30,974 nucleotides of DNA from JAWLBR01 sp041687495 (GTDB taxonomy: Bacteria > Bacillota > Limnochordia > DTU087 > JAAYGB01): positions 1 to 30,974 of the forward strand of contig JAWLBR010000030.1 in assembly GCA_041687495.1 (NCBI GenBank). Direction: 5' to 3'. A program made the translations under genes and the position numbers. The notes below the pieces were generated by a model. It ran no database searches and was not told the DNA's origin. It saw nothing but the letters and a program-made list of their open reading frames with translations. This document shows, piece by piece, positions 14,086-22,728 of this stretch (position 1 is the first letter of the stretch; the number at the start of each line of letters is the position of its first letter).

Positions 14086-15762
14086 ATGGCTGGACAACAA
14101 TTGGATACCAGCACCAACCAGCAATCTGCGGTGGCAATAGGGTCCCAAGCGCAGACTGCCACTACAGTATCCGACATTCTCCTTGAGCAGCTGTCAGCTT
14201 GGGGAGTTGACCGCATATTTGGTGTCGCGGGTGATACCTTTCTCGACCTCTTAGGAAAGCTGAAGAACCACGGCAACATCAAGTTCTATTCAACCAAGAA
14301 TGAAATAGCCGCCGCCTTTATGGCTTCGGCCCATGCTAAACTGACCGGACAGGTTGCAGTCTGCATGGCCACCTCTGGCCCAGGCGTAGCACAACTGTTT
14401 TCGGGACTAGGAGATGCTTACCTGGACAAGGCACCTGTGCTGGCGATCACCGGGCAGGTCGAGACCAAGGATCTCGGCCTAGATCGCAAGCAATACGTTG
14501 ATCAGCAGGCGCTGGCCTCGCCGTTCGCCGGATATTCATCCTTGGTAACGACTCCAGACCGACTCCCCGAGCAAATGGACAAAGCGCTGCGGACTGCGGT
14601 TACTCAAGGGACAGTAGCCCATCTCTCCATTCCTAAGGATCTATTCCCTCAAGCCGCTGCCACCGCGGTCATTCCGCCGTCACCGTACTTGACGACTCCG
14701 AGAATCCCGGCGGATGAAGTAATTAACGGGGCTGTGGCCCTAATGGAGGAAGCCACCAATCCGGTGATTATTGCCGGAGGCGGGATCGCCGACGCAGCAA
14801 ATTTTGTCATAGACTTGGCCGACAAATGGAAAGCAGCCATCACGGTGTCGATGATGGCAAAGGGTCGCATCAGTCAGGCCCACCCTGCCGTTCTGGGCGG
14901 ATATGGCCAAGGCGGCAGTCAAGCGGCTCATGATGCCATCCGCAAGGCTGACGTCTGTCTCCTATTAGGCGCCACCTACTGGCCTGAGAGGTTTATGCCC
15001 ACGGGCAAGACCATTATCCAAGTGGACGAGACTCCAGCTAACATTGGCGCCGGCCACCCGGTTAGTTACGGAATCGTGGGTTCATTGCAGGATGTACTTC
15101 CCCGCCTAATTATGGGAATTGCGCCTCGGCCCGATTCACTGTGGACCCAGGACATACGCCAAATGAAGTTGGCTTGGGAGTCGCAGATTGCCGGTGAACG
15201 AGACAGTGCCGAAAAGTCGATTACTCCCGGATTCCTCTTTGGGCGGCTACAGCAGATGGTTCCCGACGACACCGTGATCGCGGTAGACACCGGTGACCAC
15301 ACGCTGTGGTTTGACCGAGTTTACGCAAGAATGCATCGCCTACTTATCTCGGGTACTTGGCGGAGCCTGGGCTTTGCTCTACCTGCAGCCAACGCCGCTG
15401 CTCTAGCAGACCCCGCTAATCCAGTAATCGTAATCACCGGCGACGGTGGGATGGCCATGGCTCAGGCGGAGCTTCTAACCAGTGTCCGCTACCAGCTGCC
15501 GGTAAAGGTAATCGTGATGAACAACGGCTGCTTCGCAATGGAGAAGAACCGGATGGAGGCTGAAGGGATGACCCCCAGCGAAGTTGACCTGACTAACCCC
15601 GACTTCGCCCGCCTCGCCGAGGCGTGCGGCGCCAAAGGGATTCGAGTAGTGAAACCCAGTCATCTGGTGTCTTCACTCCAATCCGCCCTGGCACATCCAG
15701 GCCCGGCTGTAGTGGACGTCGTCGTTGAAAACAGACCTCTGCCTCACACAGAGCTGTACTAG
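14086..15762 (+). CDS. ThDP-dependent enzyme, pyruvate oxidase/acetolactate synthase family
   Basis: A cytosolic thiamine-diphosphate enzyme of 558 residues with the three-domain POX/AHAS architecture. The N-terminal Pyr domain has the catalytic glutamate E73 in TKNEIAAAFMA, a central domain (about 215-345) contains IIAGGGI, and the C-terminal PP domain has GDGGMAMA (452-459) followed by the asparagines of MNNGCF that bind Mg-ThDP. It resembles PoxB-type pyruvate oxidases and unassigned relatives more than biosynthetic acetolactate synthase; there is no regulatory-subunit gene beside it. The first 25 residues are Gln/Thr-rich and extra. GGAG lies 11 nt before the ATG, within the structured leader. 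Substrate is probably pyruvate or a related 2-oxo acid. Confidence 0.85.
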   Translation: MAGQQLDTSTNQQSAVAIGSQAQTATTVSDILLEQLSAWGVDRIFGVAGDTFLDLLGKLKNHGNIKFYSTKNEIAAAFMASAHAKLTGQVAVCMATSGPGVAQLFSGLGDAYLDKAPVLAITGQVETKDLGLDRKQYVDQQALASPFAGYSSLVTTPDRLPEQMDKALRTAVTQGTVAHLSIPKDLFPQAAATAVIPPSPYLTTPRIPADEVINGAVALMEEATNPVIIAGGGIADAANFVIDLADKWKAAITVSMMAKGRISQAHPAVLGGYGQGGSQAAHDAIRKADVCLLLGATYWPERFMPTGKTIIQVDETPANIGAGHPVSYGIVGSLQDVLPRLIMGIAPRPDSLWTQDIRQMKLAWESQIAGERDSAEKSITPGFLFGRLQQMVPDDTVIAVDTGDHTLWFDRVYARMHRLLISGTWRSLGFALPAANAAALADPANPVIVITGDGGMAMAQAELLTSVRYQLPVKVIVMNNGCFAMEKNRMEAEGMTPSEVDLTNPDFARLAEACGAKGIRVVKPSHLVSSLQSALAHPGPAVVDVVVENRPLPHTELY

Positions 15763-15833
15763 CCTGGAGGTCAGTCGATTCCGAATCAGCTGTGGGGGCT
15801 CCCCTTTGCAGCTAGCCACACCAAAATAGACAG

Positions 15834-15879
15834 CACGACCGACGAAAGCAGACAGCTGCTCCTGACTTCGTCGGTCGTG
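15834..15879. terminator. Strong hairpin after the ThDP-enzyme gene
   Basis: A perfect 13-bp stem, CACGACCGACGAA (15834-15846) with TTCGTCGGTCGTG (15867-15879), 20-base loop, 70 nt past the stop codon. The following bases (TGTCCTCTGTC) are only moderately T-rich. It also lies beyond the end of the leftward remnant at 15908 and may serve both sides. Confidence 0.5.
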
Positions 15880-15907
15880 TGTCCTCTGTCATGTCCAGTT
15901 ATGCCCT

Positions 15908-16158
15908 CTAGAAAACCCTAGCTTCTGTCGAGGCCCTAGACAGCATTTCTTCAACGGTCTCCTCAGGGGTCAGATCCGATGTGTCAAGCCTTACAGTTCA
16001 ACTCCTTGCCAGGGCTTAGGCAAATCCTCGAACTTACCTTTCCTGCTCTCATATACAGTCATACCCCGTGACCCACAACGCTTGGTGGCACTGCCGTTAG
16101 CGCCTCTATACTCTGTTATTCTTGCTGTCAAAAACACGGAGAGGATAAACTCCGCCTG
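15908..16158 (-). pseudogene. Remnant of a leftward P-loop kinase-like gene, frameshifted
   Basis: Read leftward, one frame (16158 to 15991) gives a coherent stretch including EFILSVFLTARITEYRG and FEDLPKPWQGVE before a TAA. Another frame (15997 to 15908) continues with RLDTSDLTPEETVEEML and ends at TAG. The latter string is the kind of C-terminus seen in small P-loop kinases (DTS-LTPEE-V). The two pieces meet at 15991-15997, as expected for a single frameshift. No P-loop, start codon or ribosome binding site is left upstream, where the GH31 gene begins. This is best read as the decayed 3' part of a kinase gene. A short real gene is not excluded, since the assignment rests on pattern recognition only. 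Confidence 0.42.
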
Positions 16159-16214
16159 TTAGGAAATGTATTCATGATGTAAGCTTAGCTGTGATCAGAA
16201 GGGAGCTGCAGTTC

Positions 16215-18551
16215 ATGAAGTTTACCGACGGAAATTGGCTCATCAAGGAAGGGTTTAGTGTTTCGAACCCTGTTGAAGCCCATAGCATCAAACTCGACCG
16301 GGATTCGATTACAGTGCTGGCCCCATGCCACCACATCGGCGATCGGGGAGCGACTCTGCAGGGACCAGTCCTCACAATAAGATTGTCGTCGCCTATGCCA
16401 GAGGTAATTCGGGTGCAGGTGTATCACTTCATGGGCCAGAAGCAAGTTGGCCCCGAGTTTCAGATGAACTGTGACAAGAGCTTTGCCCCTACCCTCTCGG
16501 ACACCGATGAGTATGCTTCCCTAACCAGCGGCAACCTCACGGCCCGGGTGAGTAAACGGGATGGGTGGAAATTGGACTTTACCAACGATGGTAGGCGGAT
16601 CACCGGCAGCGGGCCCCGCAATATGGCGTACGTGAGGAGCACGTCTGGCGATGGGAAGACATATATGAGGGAGCAGCTAGACCTAGGCGTAGGCGAATGT
16701 GTTTATGGCCTAGGGGAGCGCTTTACCGCCTTTGTGAAGAATGGTCAAACGGTAGATATATGGAACAAGGACGGGGGCACTGGCAGCGAGCAGGCGTACA
16801 AGAATATCCCCTTCTATTTGACCAACCGAGGGTATGGTGTCTTTGTCAACCATCCGGAGAAGGTATCCTTTGAGGTTGCCTCTGAGCGGGTCTCCAAAGT
16901 GGGATTCAGCGTACCTGGGGAGTACCTCGAGTACTTCATCATCAATGGCCCCACCCCGAAGCAGGTGCTTAACAACTACACCGCACTCACAGGCAGACCG
17001 GCATTACCGGCTCCATGGTCCTTTGGTCTGTGGCTGACGACATCCTTTACTACCAGCTATGACGAGGATACGGTCAACAGCTTCGTTGATGGCATGGCCC
17101 AAAGGGCTCTACCACTGCATGTCTTCCACTTTGACTGCTTCTGGATGCGGGAGTTCGAGTGGTGTAATTTTGAGTGGGATGATCGGGTGTTCCCTGACCC
17201 TAAAGGGATGCTTCAGAGGCTGAAGGAAAAAGGGCTGAAAATCTGTGTTTGGATTAACCCTTACATCGGCCAAGCGTCCAAATTGTTTGCCGAGGGAATG
17301 GAAAACGGCTACCTCCTTAAGCGACCTAATGGCGATGTGTGGCAGTGGGACTTGTGGCAGCCGGGGATGGGAATTGTCGATTTCACCAATCCTGCTGCCT
17401 GTGCCTGGTATGCAGATAAACTAAAGTCTCTGGTAGATATGGGTGTCGATTGTTTTAAGACAGACTTCGGGGAGCGAATCCCCACCGATGTGGTCTACTT
17501 TGACGGTTCGGATCCGATGAAGATGCACAACTACTACACCTTTCTGTATAACCAAGTTGTCTTCGCGGCCCTTGAGGAAAAGTTGGGGAAAGGCAATGCG
17601 GTCCTGTTTGCCCGCTCGGCCACCGCTGGAAGCCAGCAGTTTCCGGTACACTGGGGCGGCGACTGTTCGGCCAATTACGAATCAATGGCCGAAAGTCTGC
17701 GGGGTGGACTTTCGTTGGGCATGTGCGGGTTCGGCTTCTGGAGCCATGACATTGGGGGCTTTGAGCAAACGGCAACCGCCGACGTGTATAAGCGCTGGGC
17801 TGCCTTTGGCTTGCTTTCCTCCCACAGCCGATTGCACGGCAGCCAATCCTATCGAGTACCGTGGCTATTTGATGAGGAAGCCGTCGATGTCCTGCGGCAC
17901 TTTACGAAACTAAAGTGCCGGCTGATGCCCTACCTTTACTCGAAAGCGGTCGAGGCCGTCTGCACCGGTGTCCCGGTGATGCGGGCAATGGTGCTGGAAT
18001 TCCCTGCTGACCCTGGGTGCGAGTGGTTGGACCGCCAGTATATGCTGGGCGATGCCCTGCTGGTGGCACCAGTATTCAGCGCCGACGGAGACGTATCTTA
18101 CTATCTCCCCAACGGACAGTGGACCGATTTCTTTAGCGGCCAGGTGCTCAAAGGCGAACGCTGGGTGCAGGAGAATCACGGCTTCATGAGCCTGCCCCTC
18201 ATGGTGCGGCCCAACTCCATCGTCCCAGTGGGAAGCGAGGATACCAGACCGGATTACGATTACAGCGACGGGGTCACCTTCCACGTCTTTGCCCTGGATG
18301 ATGGAAAATCCGCTTCAGCGACGGTCTACACTGCCGCAGGAGTCCCCGACCTGACGCTGCAAGTGTCTAGAAGGGGGACGGCCTATTCGATTGAGGCCGA
18401 TGGTAGAGCCACGGCCTGGAGCGTTCTGTTTCGGGGGGCCAGCCAAGTCAAGGCAGCAGACAATGCCGTTGCGGAGGTGGAGAAGCTCGGCGTACGGGTT
18501 ACTCCTAGATACGGCGTCGATACCTTGGAATTGGAAATTGAGCTGGGTTAA
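16215..18551 (+). CDS. yicI: Alpha-xylosidase, glycoside hydrolase family 31
   Basis: A 778-residue GH31 enzyme, close in length and layout to E. coli YicI (772), which releases alpha-linked xylose from isoprimeverose-type oligosaccharides. The catalytic nucleophile is D417 in FKTDFGERIP (YicI D416) and the acid/base is D483 in HWGGDCSANYESM (YicI D482). The order is an N-terminal beta-sandwich (about 1-260), a TIM barrel with LWLTTSFTTSYDE and HFDCFWM, then C-terminal beta domains. There is no signal peptide, so it acts in the cytosol on imported sugar. ATG 16215 has AAGGGAG about 10 nt upstream and matches the YicI start (MKxxDGNWLI). No transporter is next to it. Alpha-glucosidase activity is the alternative. 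Confidence 0.93.
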   Translation: MKFTDGNWLIKEGFSVSNPVEAHSIKLDRDSITVLAPCHHIGDRGATLQGPVLTIRLSSPMPEVIRVQVYHFMGQKQVGPEFQMNCDKSFAPTLSDTDEYASLTSGNLTARVSKRDGWKLDFTNDGRRITGSGPRNMAYVRSTSGDGKTYMREQLDLGVGECVYGLGERFTAFVKNGQTVDIWNKDGGTGSEQAYKNIPFYLTNRGYGVFVNHPEKVSFEVASERVSKVGFSVPGEYLEYFIINGPTPKQVLNNYTALTGRPALPAPWSFGLWLTTSFTTSYDEDTVNSFVDGMAQRALPLHVFHFDCFWMREFEWCNFEWDDRVFPDPKGMLQRLKEKGLKICVWINPYIGQASKLFAEGMENGYLLKRPNGDVWQWDLWQPGMGIVDFTNPAACAWYADKLKSLVDMGVDCFKTDFGERIPTDVVYFDGSDPMKMHNYYTFLYNQVVFAALEEKLGKGNAVLFARSATAGSQQFPVHWGGDCSANYESMAESLRGGLSLGMCGFGFWSHDIGGFEQTATADVYKRWAAFGLLSSHSRLHGSQSYRVPWLFDEEAVDVLRHFTKLKCRLMPYLYSKAVEAVCTGVPVMRAMVLEFPADPGCEWLDRQYMLGDALLVAPVFSADGDVSYYLPNGQWTDFFSGQVLKGERWVQENHGFMSLPLMVRPNSIVPVGSEDTRPDYDYSDGVTFHVFALDDGKSASATVYTAAGVPDLTLQVSRRGTAYSIEADGRATAWSVLFRGASQVKAADNAVAEVEKLGVRVTPRYGVDTLELEIELG

Positions 18552-18640
18552 GTTACCGGGGTACGTTACATATACCGATCCGCGGGGGGCGGACACGGTT
18601 GCTCCGCCTCTCGATGCTTGGAGTACTCTAGCATAAAATC

Positions 18641-18685
18641 GCTCCCCTTGTAGTGACAGCTTTTCTGTCCTGACCCAAGGGGAGC
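18641..18685. terminator. Two-part hairpin between convergent genes (bidirectional terminator candidate)
   Basis: GCTCCCCTTG (18641-18650) pairs perfectly with CAAGGGGAGC (18676-18685), and GACAG/CTGTC (18655-18659, 18665-18669) forms an inner stem. On the minus strand it is followed by GATTTTAT, so it fits best as the terminator of the leftward isomerase operon. It would also stop the rightward GH31 transcript. The rest of 18552-18746 shows nothing. Confidence 0.6.
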
Positions 18686-18746
18686 ATAGTTAGAAACTGA
18701 AGTAGCCTCTGGTTTTTCGCAAGGATGCTGCCTAGATTCGTTACCT

Positions 18747-19574
18747 CTAGGCGTACTCTACGCCCAACTCATCGAGGATACCTTTGAGCGCATCCGCCGC
18801 TTGCTTGAACAGCTCGGGCCCAGAAAAGCCCCCGGAGTGTCCGGCGATGGCCAAATGCGGCTCCAAACTGAGAAAGCCGTCAAAACCATCTTCCACGATT
18901 AGGCCTCTTAGCACCAACTCCAGAGCACCATCACCCTGGCCGGCGGGAACGTTGACATTGTCGCCAGATCGGGCGTCCTTCACGTGCACATACTCCACTT
19001 TGCTGCGCAGAAGGGGGAAGCAGTGCTCTGGGACGTTCTCACCAGCTTGAACGAAGTTGGCAGGATCAAAGATGCAACCCAGCTTCTCCCCCACCGCATC
19101 CAGCAGATCCGCACAACGGTCGCCGGTGTCGCCGTAAATACCCCGTTCATTTTCATGCAGATACCGTAGGCCGTTTTCGTGCACCAGATCTACCATGGCC
19201 CGCATCCGGTTCATCACTTCGTCGCGATACAGACTGGGATCTTCATCTTGGGGCATATAGAAGGAGAATCCCCTGATGTACTTGGTGTTCAGCGCTTTGG
19301 CGATCTCAATGATCCGTTCTAGCTGCTGCATCTGGACCGAGAAATCATCGGTGATTCCGTACTTACCAATCGGCGATCCGATGGCCGAAACTCCAATTCC
19401 TCCAGCCTTCAAAATCTCTGCGACCTTTGCCACTTCCTCGTCGGTCAGCTCCAAAACGTTCTTACCCCATACTCCCCGCAGTTCCATGAACTTAATGCCC
19501 TCTTGCTGCAAGGTAGCAATCTGCTCATCCAGGTCCTTCGAAATCTCATCAGCAAACCCACTAATTCTAACCAC
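18747..19574 (-). CDS. Sugar phosphate isomerase/epimerase, AP-endonuclease-2-type TIM barrel (second of pair)
   Basis: A 275-residue cytosolic TIM-barrel protein of the xylose isomerase-like family (PF01261), the fold of IolE, IolI and hydroxypyruvate isomerase. Metal-site segments visible are HENERGIYGDT, GCIFDPANFV, VEYVHVKDA and the late FLSLEPHL with the terminal metal glutamate. The start is GTG with GGAGGTG 5 nt upstream; the ATG one base earlier is out of frame. It follows the related gene at 19603-20406 by 28 nt and is probably co-transcribed. The two proteins share the fold but are clearly different enzymes, for example successive epimerase or dehydratase steps on one sugar or polyol. 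Substrate not assignable. Confidence 0.85.
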   Translation of the reverse strand: MVRISGFADEISKDLDEQIATLQQEGIKFMELRGVWGKNVLELTDEEVAKVAEILKAGGIGVSAIGSPIGKYGITDDFSVQMQQLERIIEIAKALNTKYIRGFSFYMPQDEDPSLYRDEVMNRMRAMVDLVHENGLRYLHENERGIYGDTGDRCADLLDAVGEKLGCIFDPANFVQAGENVPEHCFPLLRSKVEYVHVKDARSGDNVNVPAGQGDGALELVLRGLIVEDGFDGFLSLEPHLAIAGHSGGFSGPELFKQAADALKGILDELGVEYA

Positions 19575-19602
19575 ATTTACACCTCCGAGTAGAAAGTCTC
19601 GC

Positions 19603-20406
19603 TTACGCCCAAACGGAGCGAAGGAACTCCAAAGTCACCGGTGCTTCAGCCTCAAAGTTCTCGAAGCGGCACTCCACCGAAACTCCGCCTTTATACCCAG
19701 CCTGGCTGAGATGATCCCTTAATGCGAGAAAATCAGCCCCACCGGCACCTGGGCGAACTCTGCCTTCGTCTGCGACATGCACATGCATCAGCTGTCCCTC
19801 GGTGTCATCGAGCACTTCCAGGCCCTCGCCTTCCACAAGCATGTGGTAGTAGTCTGCCAACAGCTTAACATTGTCATGGCTGATCTGAGCGAGGAGAGAT
19901 TTCGCCTCTGTCACCGAGTTTATGGTATTGGTCTCACGCCTGTTGAGATGCTCCAAAACCATGGTGATCCCCCGGCTCTTCAGCAAAGGTGCCGCTTTGT
20001 CAATGAACTCCAGAATATGTGCTGAAGCGGTCTCTGGATCAGTTCCTTCGGGAGCCCGGCGCGCACCCCCACTGCCGAAGACCACAAACCGACCTCCCAG
20101 ACCTGCCATGCGATCGGCAGTAAGGTCAACGTGGGACAAAGCCCCAGCTAGATCCCGCTGCTCCCCTACCAATGGATATTGCGCTGGAACAAAGACATTG
20201 AAGGCGTCAACGCTCACTTGGTGGTCGCTGGTCAACTTCACCAGCCGTGAGTAATCATCATCCGACAAATCAGCGGTGAGCATCCCCACCGCCAGTTCAG
20301 CAAAGTCATAACCGGCGTTATCTAGAACCGTCAACCTGTGATCCAGCAGTGCGAACTTGTCGGCTCCATCTTGGCCAAACCAGTTAGTACAGCATCCAAA
20401 GCGCAT
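19603..20406 (-). CDS. Sugar phosphate isomerase/epimerase, AP-endonuclease-2-type TIM barrel (first of pair)
   Basis: A 267-residue member of the same PF01261 fold. The metal-site strings are VLEHLNRRETN (catalytic Glu), KLLADYYHML, LMHVHVADEGR and VSVECRFEN. The ATG at 20406 is chosen because GGAGGG lies 9 nt upstream; the ATG two codons earlier is too close to that site, and the one at 20430 has none. It is the leading gene of the leftward pair. No promoter is convincing upstream. The neighbouring convergent GH31 gene suggests a glycan or pentose context, but that is inference. Confidence 0.82.
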   Translation of the reverse strand: MRFGCCTNWFGQDGADKFALLDHRLTVLDNAGYDFAELAVGMLTADLSDDDYSRLVKLTSDHQVSVDAFNVFVPAQYPLVGEQRDLAGALSHVDLTADRMAGLGGRFVVFGSGGARRAPEGTDPETASAHILEFIDKAAPLLKSRGITMVLEHLNRRETNTINSVTEAKSLLAQISHDNVKLLADYYHMLVEGEGLEVLDDTEGQLMHVHVADEGRVRPGAGGADFLALRDHLSQAGYKGGVSVECRFENFEAEAPVTLEFLRSVWA

Positions 20407-20697
20407 CTGCATTATCCCTCCGCTTCCCATCTACGACTTCTGTGATGATATCGTCTGGCTAACGTTTCGGTTTTTCCAGAAAGATTCCTCCCAACTTTTT
20501 GCAGATTGCCCCTACTTCGACCGCAACCGTCTATCCCGAGTCCGGCAAAAAAGGGGGATTAGGACGTTTTTTCTTTTTCTAGTCAAGATTACCGGACGAA
20601 TTGCATACGATGTAACGGAATCTGTGGCTAGCGACTACTTTCGCCTGATTACGACTCAATCGGCGATGGAACGAATCTAAGACGGGGAGGAACTGCC
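20407..20697. other. Divergent intergenic region, no gene seen
   Basis: The 291 bases separate the leftward isomerase pair from the rightward winged-helix gene, so promoters for both are expected here. I find no pair of -35/-10 elements better than chance. The region has several A or T runs (20547-20552, 20571-20580) and no strong inverted repeat. An open frame crosses it on the plus strand, but it has no ribosome binding site and no recognisable protein pattern. Confidence 0.5.
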
Positions 20698-21018
20698 ATG
20701 CGGCCTCGGGCCAAGAAACTCTGGAATCACCTGACCGAAAAAGTCTCCGTAGGGGAGAGCTGGTATGGCACATATGGCCAGCTTTCACAAGCCACCCAGA
20801 TGAGCAAGAAGGAAGTTGCCAACGCTGTGCGGGAGTTAGAGGGCGCACAGATGCTAAAGAAAGTCAACCATGGTCGAGCAGGAATCGAGCTTCAAGCGAT
20901 ACAAAGTAACCTCCAAGCGGCTGGAAACCAGATCAACAACTGCGGTTGGTGCGGTGCCCCAGTTGATCACCCAGAATACGTTTACTGCACCCAATGCGGA
21001 AAAGCGCTTCGCCCTTAA
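20698..21018 (+). CDS. Small winged-helix plus zinc-ribbon protein, putative regulator
   Basis: A 106-residue protein of no named family. Residues 5-60 look like a winged helix: WYGTYGQLSQATQMSKKEVANAVRELEGAQMLKKV has the rhythm of an HTH in which TQMSKKEVANAVRELE is the recognition half. The C-terminus (80-104) is a zinc ribbon with C82/C85 and C97/C100 in NCGWCGAPV and YCTQCGKAL. The ATG has GGGGAGGAA at good spacing. The stop codon lies in the loop of an intrinsic terminator, so this is a monocistronic unit. It may bind DNA, with the ribbon giving zinc or redox response. Target unknown. Confidence 0.75.
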   Translation: MRPRAKKLWNHLTEKVSVGESWYGTYGQLSQATQMSKKEVANAVRELEGAQMLKKVNHGRAGIELQAIQSNLQAAGNQINNCGWCGAPVDHPEYVYCTQCGKALRP

Positions 21019-21037
21019 TCGGGCAAAGCGCCTTTTT
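21004..21037 (+). terminator. Intrinsic terminator overlapping the stop codon
   Basis: GCGCTTCGCCC (21004-21014) pairs with GGGCAAAGCGC (21021-21031) with one mismatch, followed by five T (21033-21037). The TAA of the winged-helix gene (21016-21018) is in the loop. Confidence 0.88.
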
Positions 21038-21114
21038 GTCTTCGCCGTGCAAAGACAAAACGCAAGCCCTCCAACTTGGCGAGCCTGCGCTGTTACACAC
21101 TCGATATTTCGAAG

Positions 21115-21276
21115 CTAGTCCAGCTTCTCGAACATATCCTTACCTACGCCACAATCGGGGCAAACCCAATCGTCTGGGATATCCTCAAAAGCTGTTCCAG
21201 GAGCGACTCCATTATCGGGATCGCCAACCTCTGGATCATAGATGTAACCACACACAGTGCATTCCCATTTGGCCAT
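21115..21276 (-). CDS. Rubredoxin
   Basis: A 53-residue single-iron electron carrier: MAKWECTVCGYIYDPEVGD at the start, then VAPGTAFEDIPDDWVCPDCG. The Fe(Cys)4 site is C6, C9, C39 and C42 with the usual spacing and aromatic core (W4, Y11, Y13, W37). GGGAGGAGT lies 7 nt before the ATG. It follows the malic enzyme gene by 97 nt in the same direction and may be co-transcribed with it or have its own promoter. In anaerobes rubredoxin passes electrons to rubrerythrin or to superoxide and oxygen reductases. Rubrerythrin is encoded at 3213-3746. Confidence 0.96.
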   Translation of the reverse strand: MAKWECTVCGYIYDPEVGDPDNGVAPGTAFEDIPDDWVCPDCGVGKDMFEKLD

Positions 21277-21373
21277 GCGTATGACTCCTCCCAACTGCTA
21301 GATTGGTAGACACTGCCAGCAAAGCAGTCCCTCTATTTCTTACAATATCCCCAATCTAACCCAGAAGTAAACC

Positions 21374-22648
21374 TTAGATACCAAATTTGCCTCGCAACCG
21401 AGCCTTGTACTCGTCCAGGTTCACGGTCTGAGAGGCAGCACCAGATTCCATAGCCGCCTGGGCGACAGCCGGCGCTACCCACAACGCTACCCTCGGATCG
21501 AAGGGTTTGGGAATCAAGTACTCTCGGCCGTACTCAAGTCCCTCAGCCAGGTTATACGCCTGCAGCACCGCATCCACCATTGGCTCCTTAGCTAACTCAT
21601 GCAGGGCCTTGGCAGCCGCGAGCTTCATCTGTTCGTTGATCTGCTTGGCCCTTACATCCAAAGCACCTCGAAAGATAAAGGGGAAACCGAGGACGTTGTT
21701 AATCTGATTAGGGTAGTCTGACCGGCCCGTGGCCACGATGACATCAGTCCGACTCGCTTTGGCTTCCTCGTACGTAATCTCCGGATCGGGATTGGCCAGG
21801 GCAAAAACCACAGGGTTCTCGGCCATGCTGGCCACCATCTCCGCGGTCACAGCTCCTGCCACCGACAGTCCAACGAAAACATCGGCGCCGTCCATCGCCT
21901 GTGCCAACGTTCTCTTGGGAGTATCGGCAAGAAACTCTTCCTTGTATTGATTTAGGCCCTCCTGCCGCCCTTCGTACAGCACACCTTTGGAGTCGACCAT
22001 CAGTAAATTCTCTCTGCGCAGACCCATGCTGAGGAAGAACCGAGCGCAGGCCAACGCCGAAGCCCCGGCTCCATTAATCACCAGTTTGATGTTTTCAATG
22101 GACTTACCTGTGACCTCGCAGGCGCTCATCAGTCCTGCCCCGGCGATGATCGCTGTGCCGTGCTGATCGTCATGAAATACTGGAATCCCCATGGCTTCCT
22201 TGAGTCGCGATTCGATCTCAAAGCACTCCGGAGCCTTAATATCCTCCAGGTTAATACCGCCAAACGTAGGCTCCAACAATTTGACAGCATTGACAAACTC
22301 ATCTACATCAAAAGTGTTGAGCTCTAGATCAAATACATCAATATCAGCAAACCGCTTAAACAAAACTCCCTTACCTTCCATCACCGGCTTGCTGGCGGCA
22401 GCTCCAACGTTACCTAACCCCAGTACAGCTGTACCATTGCTGATGACTGCTACCAGGTTCCCTTTGGCGGTATAGGTGAATACGTCATCGGGATTCTCGG
22501 CTATTTTCCGCACAGGAGCCGCAACACCGGGACTGTATGCCAGCGTCAGGTCTTTTTGGGTACTGCAAGCCTTGGTCGCAGTAACCTCCACTTTACCTGG
22601 ACGTGGCTGTGCATGATAAACCAGAGCTTCGTCATCTAAAATTGCCAC
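21374..22648 (-). CDS. NAD(P)-dependent malic enzyme (oxaloacetate-decarboxylating)
   Basis: Converts malate to pyruvate and CO2 with reduction of NAD(P). The 424 residues match the short bacterial form without a phosphotransacetylase domain. Motifs are YSPGVAAPV (38-46), EGKGVLFKRFADIDVF (91-106) with the catalytic lysine, NLEDIKAPECFEIE (133-146) and HDDQHGTA (159-166) for the metal, and the Rossmann INGAGASA (191-198). The start is GTG with GGGGAG 5 nt upstream. It lies 80 nt downstream of the acyl-CoA synthetase gene in the same direction. Cofactor preference cannot be decided here. Confidence 0.94.
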   Translation of the reverse strand: MAILDDEALVYHAQPRPGKVEVTATKACSTQKDLTLAYSPGVAAPVRKIAENPDDVFTYTAKGNLVAVISNGTAVLGLGNVGAAASKPVMEGKGVLFKRFADIDVFDLELNTFDVDEFVNAVKLLEPTFGGINLEDIKAPECFEIESRLKEAMGIPVFHDDQHGTAIIAGAGLMSACEVTGKSIENIKLVINGAGASALACARFFLSMGLRRENLLMVDSKGVLYEGRQEGLNQYKEEFLADTPKRTLAQAMDGADVFVGLSVAGAVTAEMVASMAENPVVFALANPDPEITYEEAKASRTDVIVATGRSDYPNQINNVLGFPFIFRGALDVRAKQINEQMKLAAAKALHELAKEPMVDAVLQAYNLAEGLEYGREYLIPKPFDPRVALWVAPAVAQAAMESGAASQTVNLDEYKARLRGKFGI

Positions 22649-22728
22649 TTAACTCCCCATCCTTCCTTGGACAACTGCCACCTCATCGCCGCTCCAGTGT
22701 GCTGGTGAGCGTCACGCAGCCAGCTAGG

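Noticed and set aside
20357..20680. 107-codon plus-strand open frame in the divergent intergenic region
   Set aside because: It has no ribosome binding site, overlaps the start of the isomerase gene in antisense and translates to a sequence without domain-like patterns.
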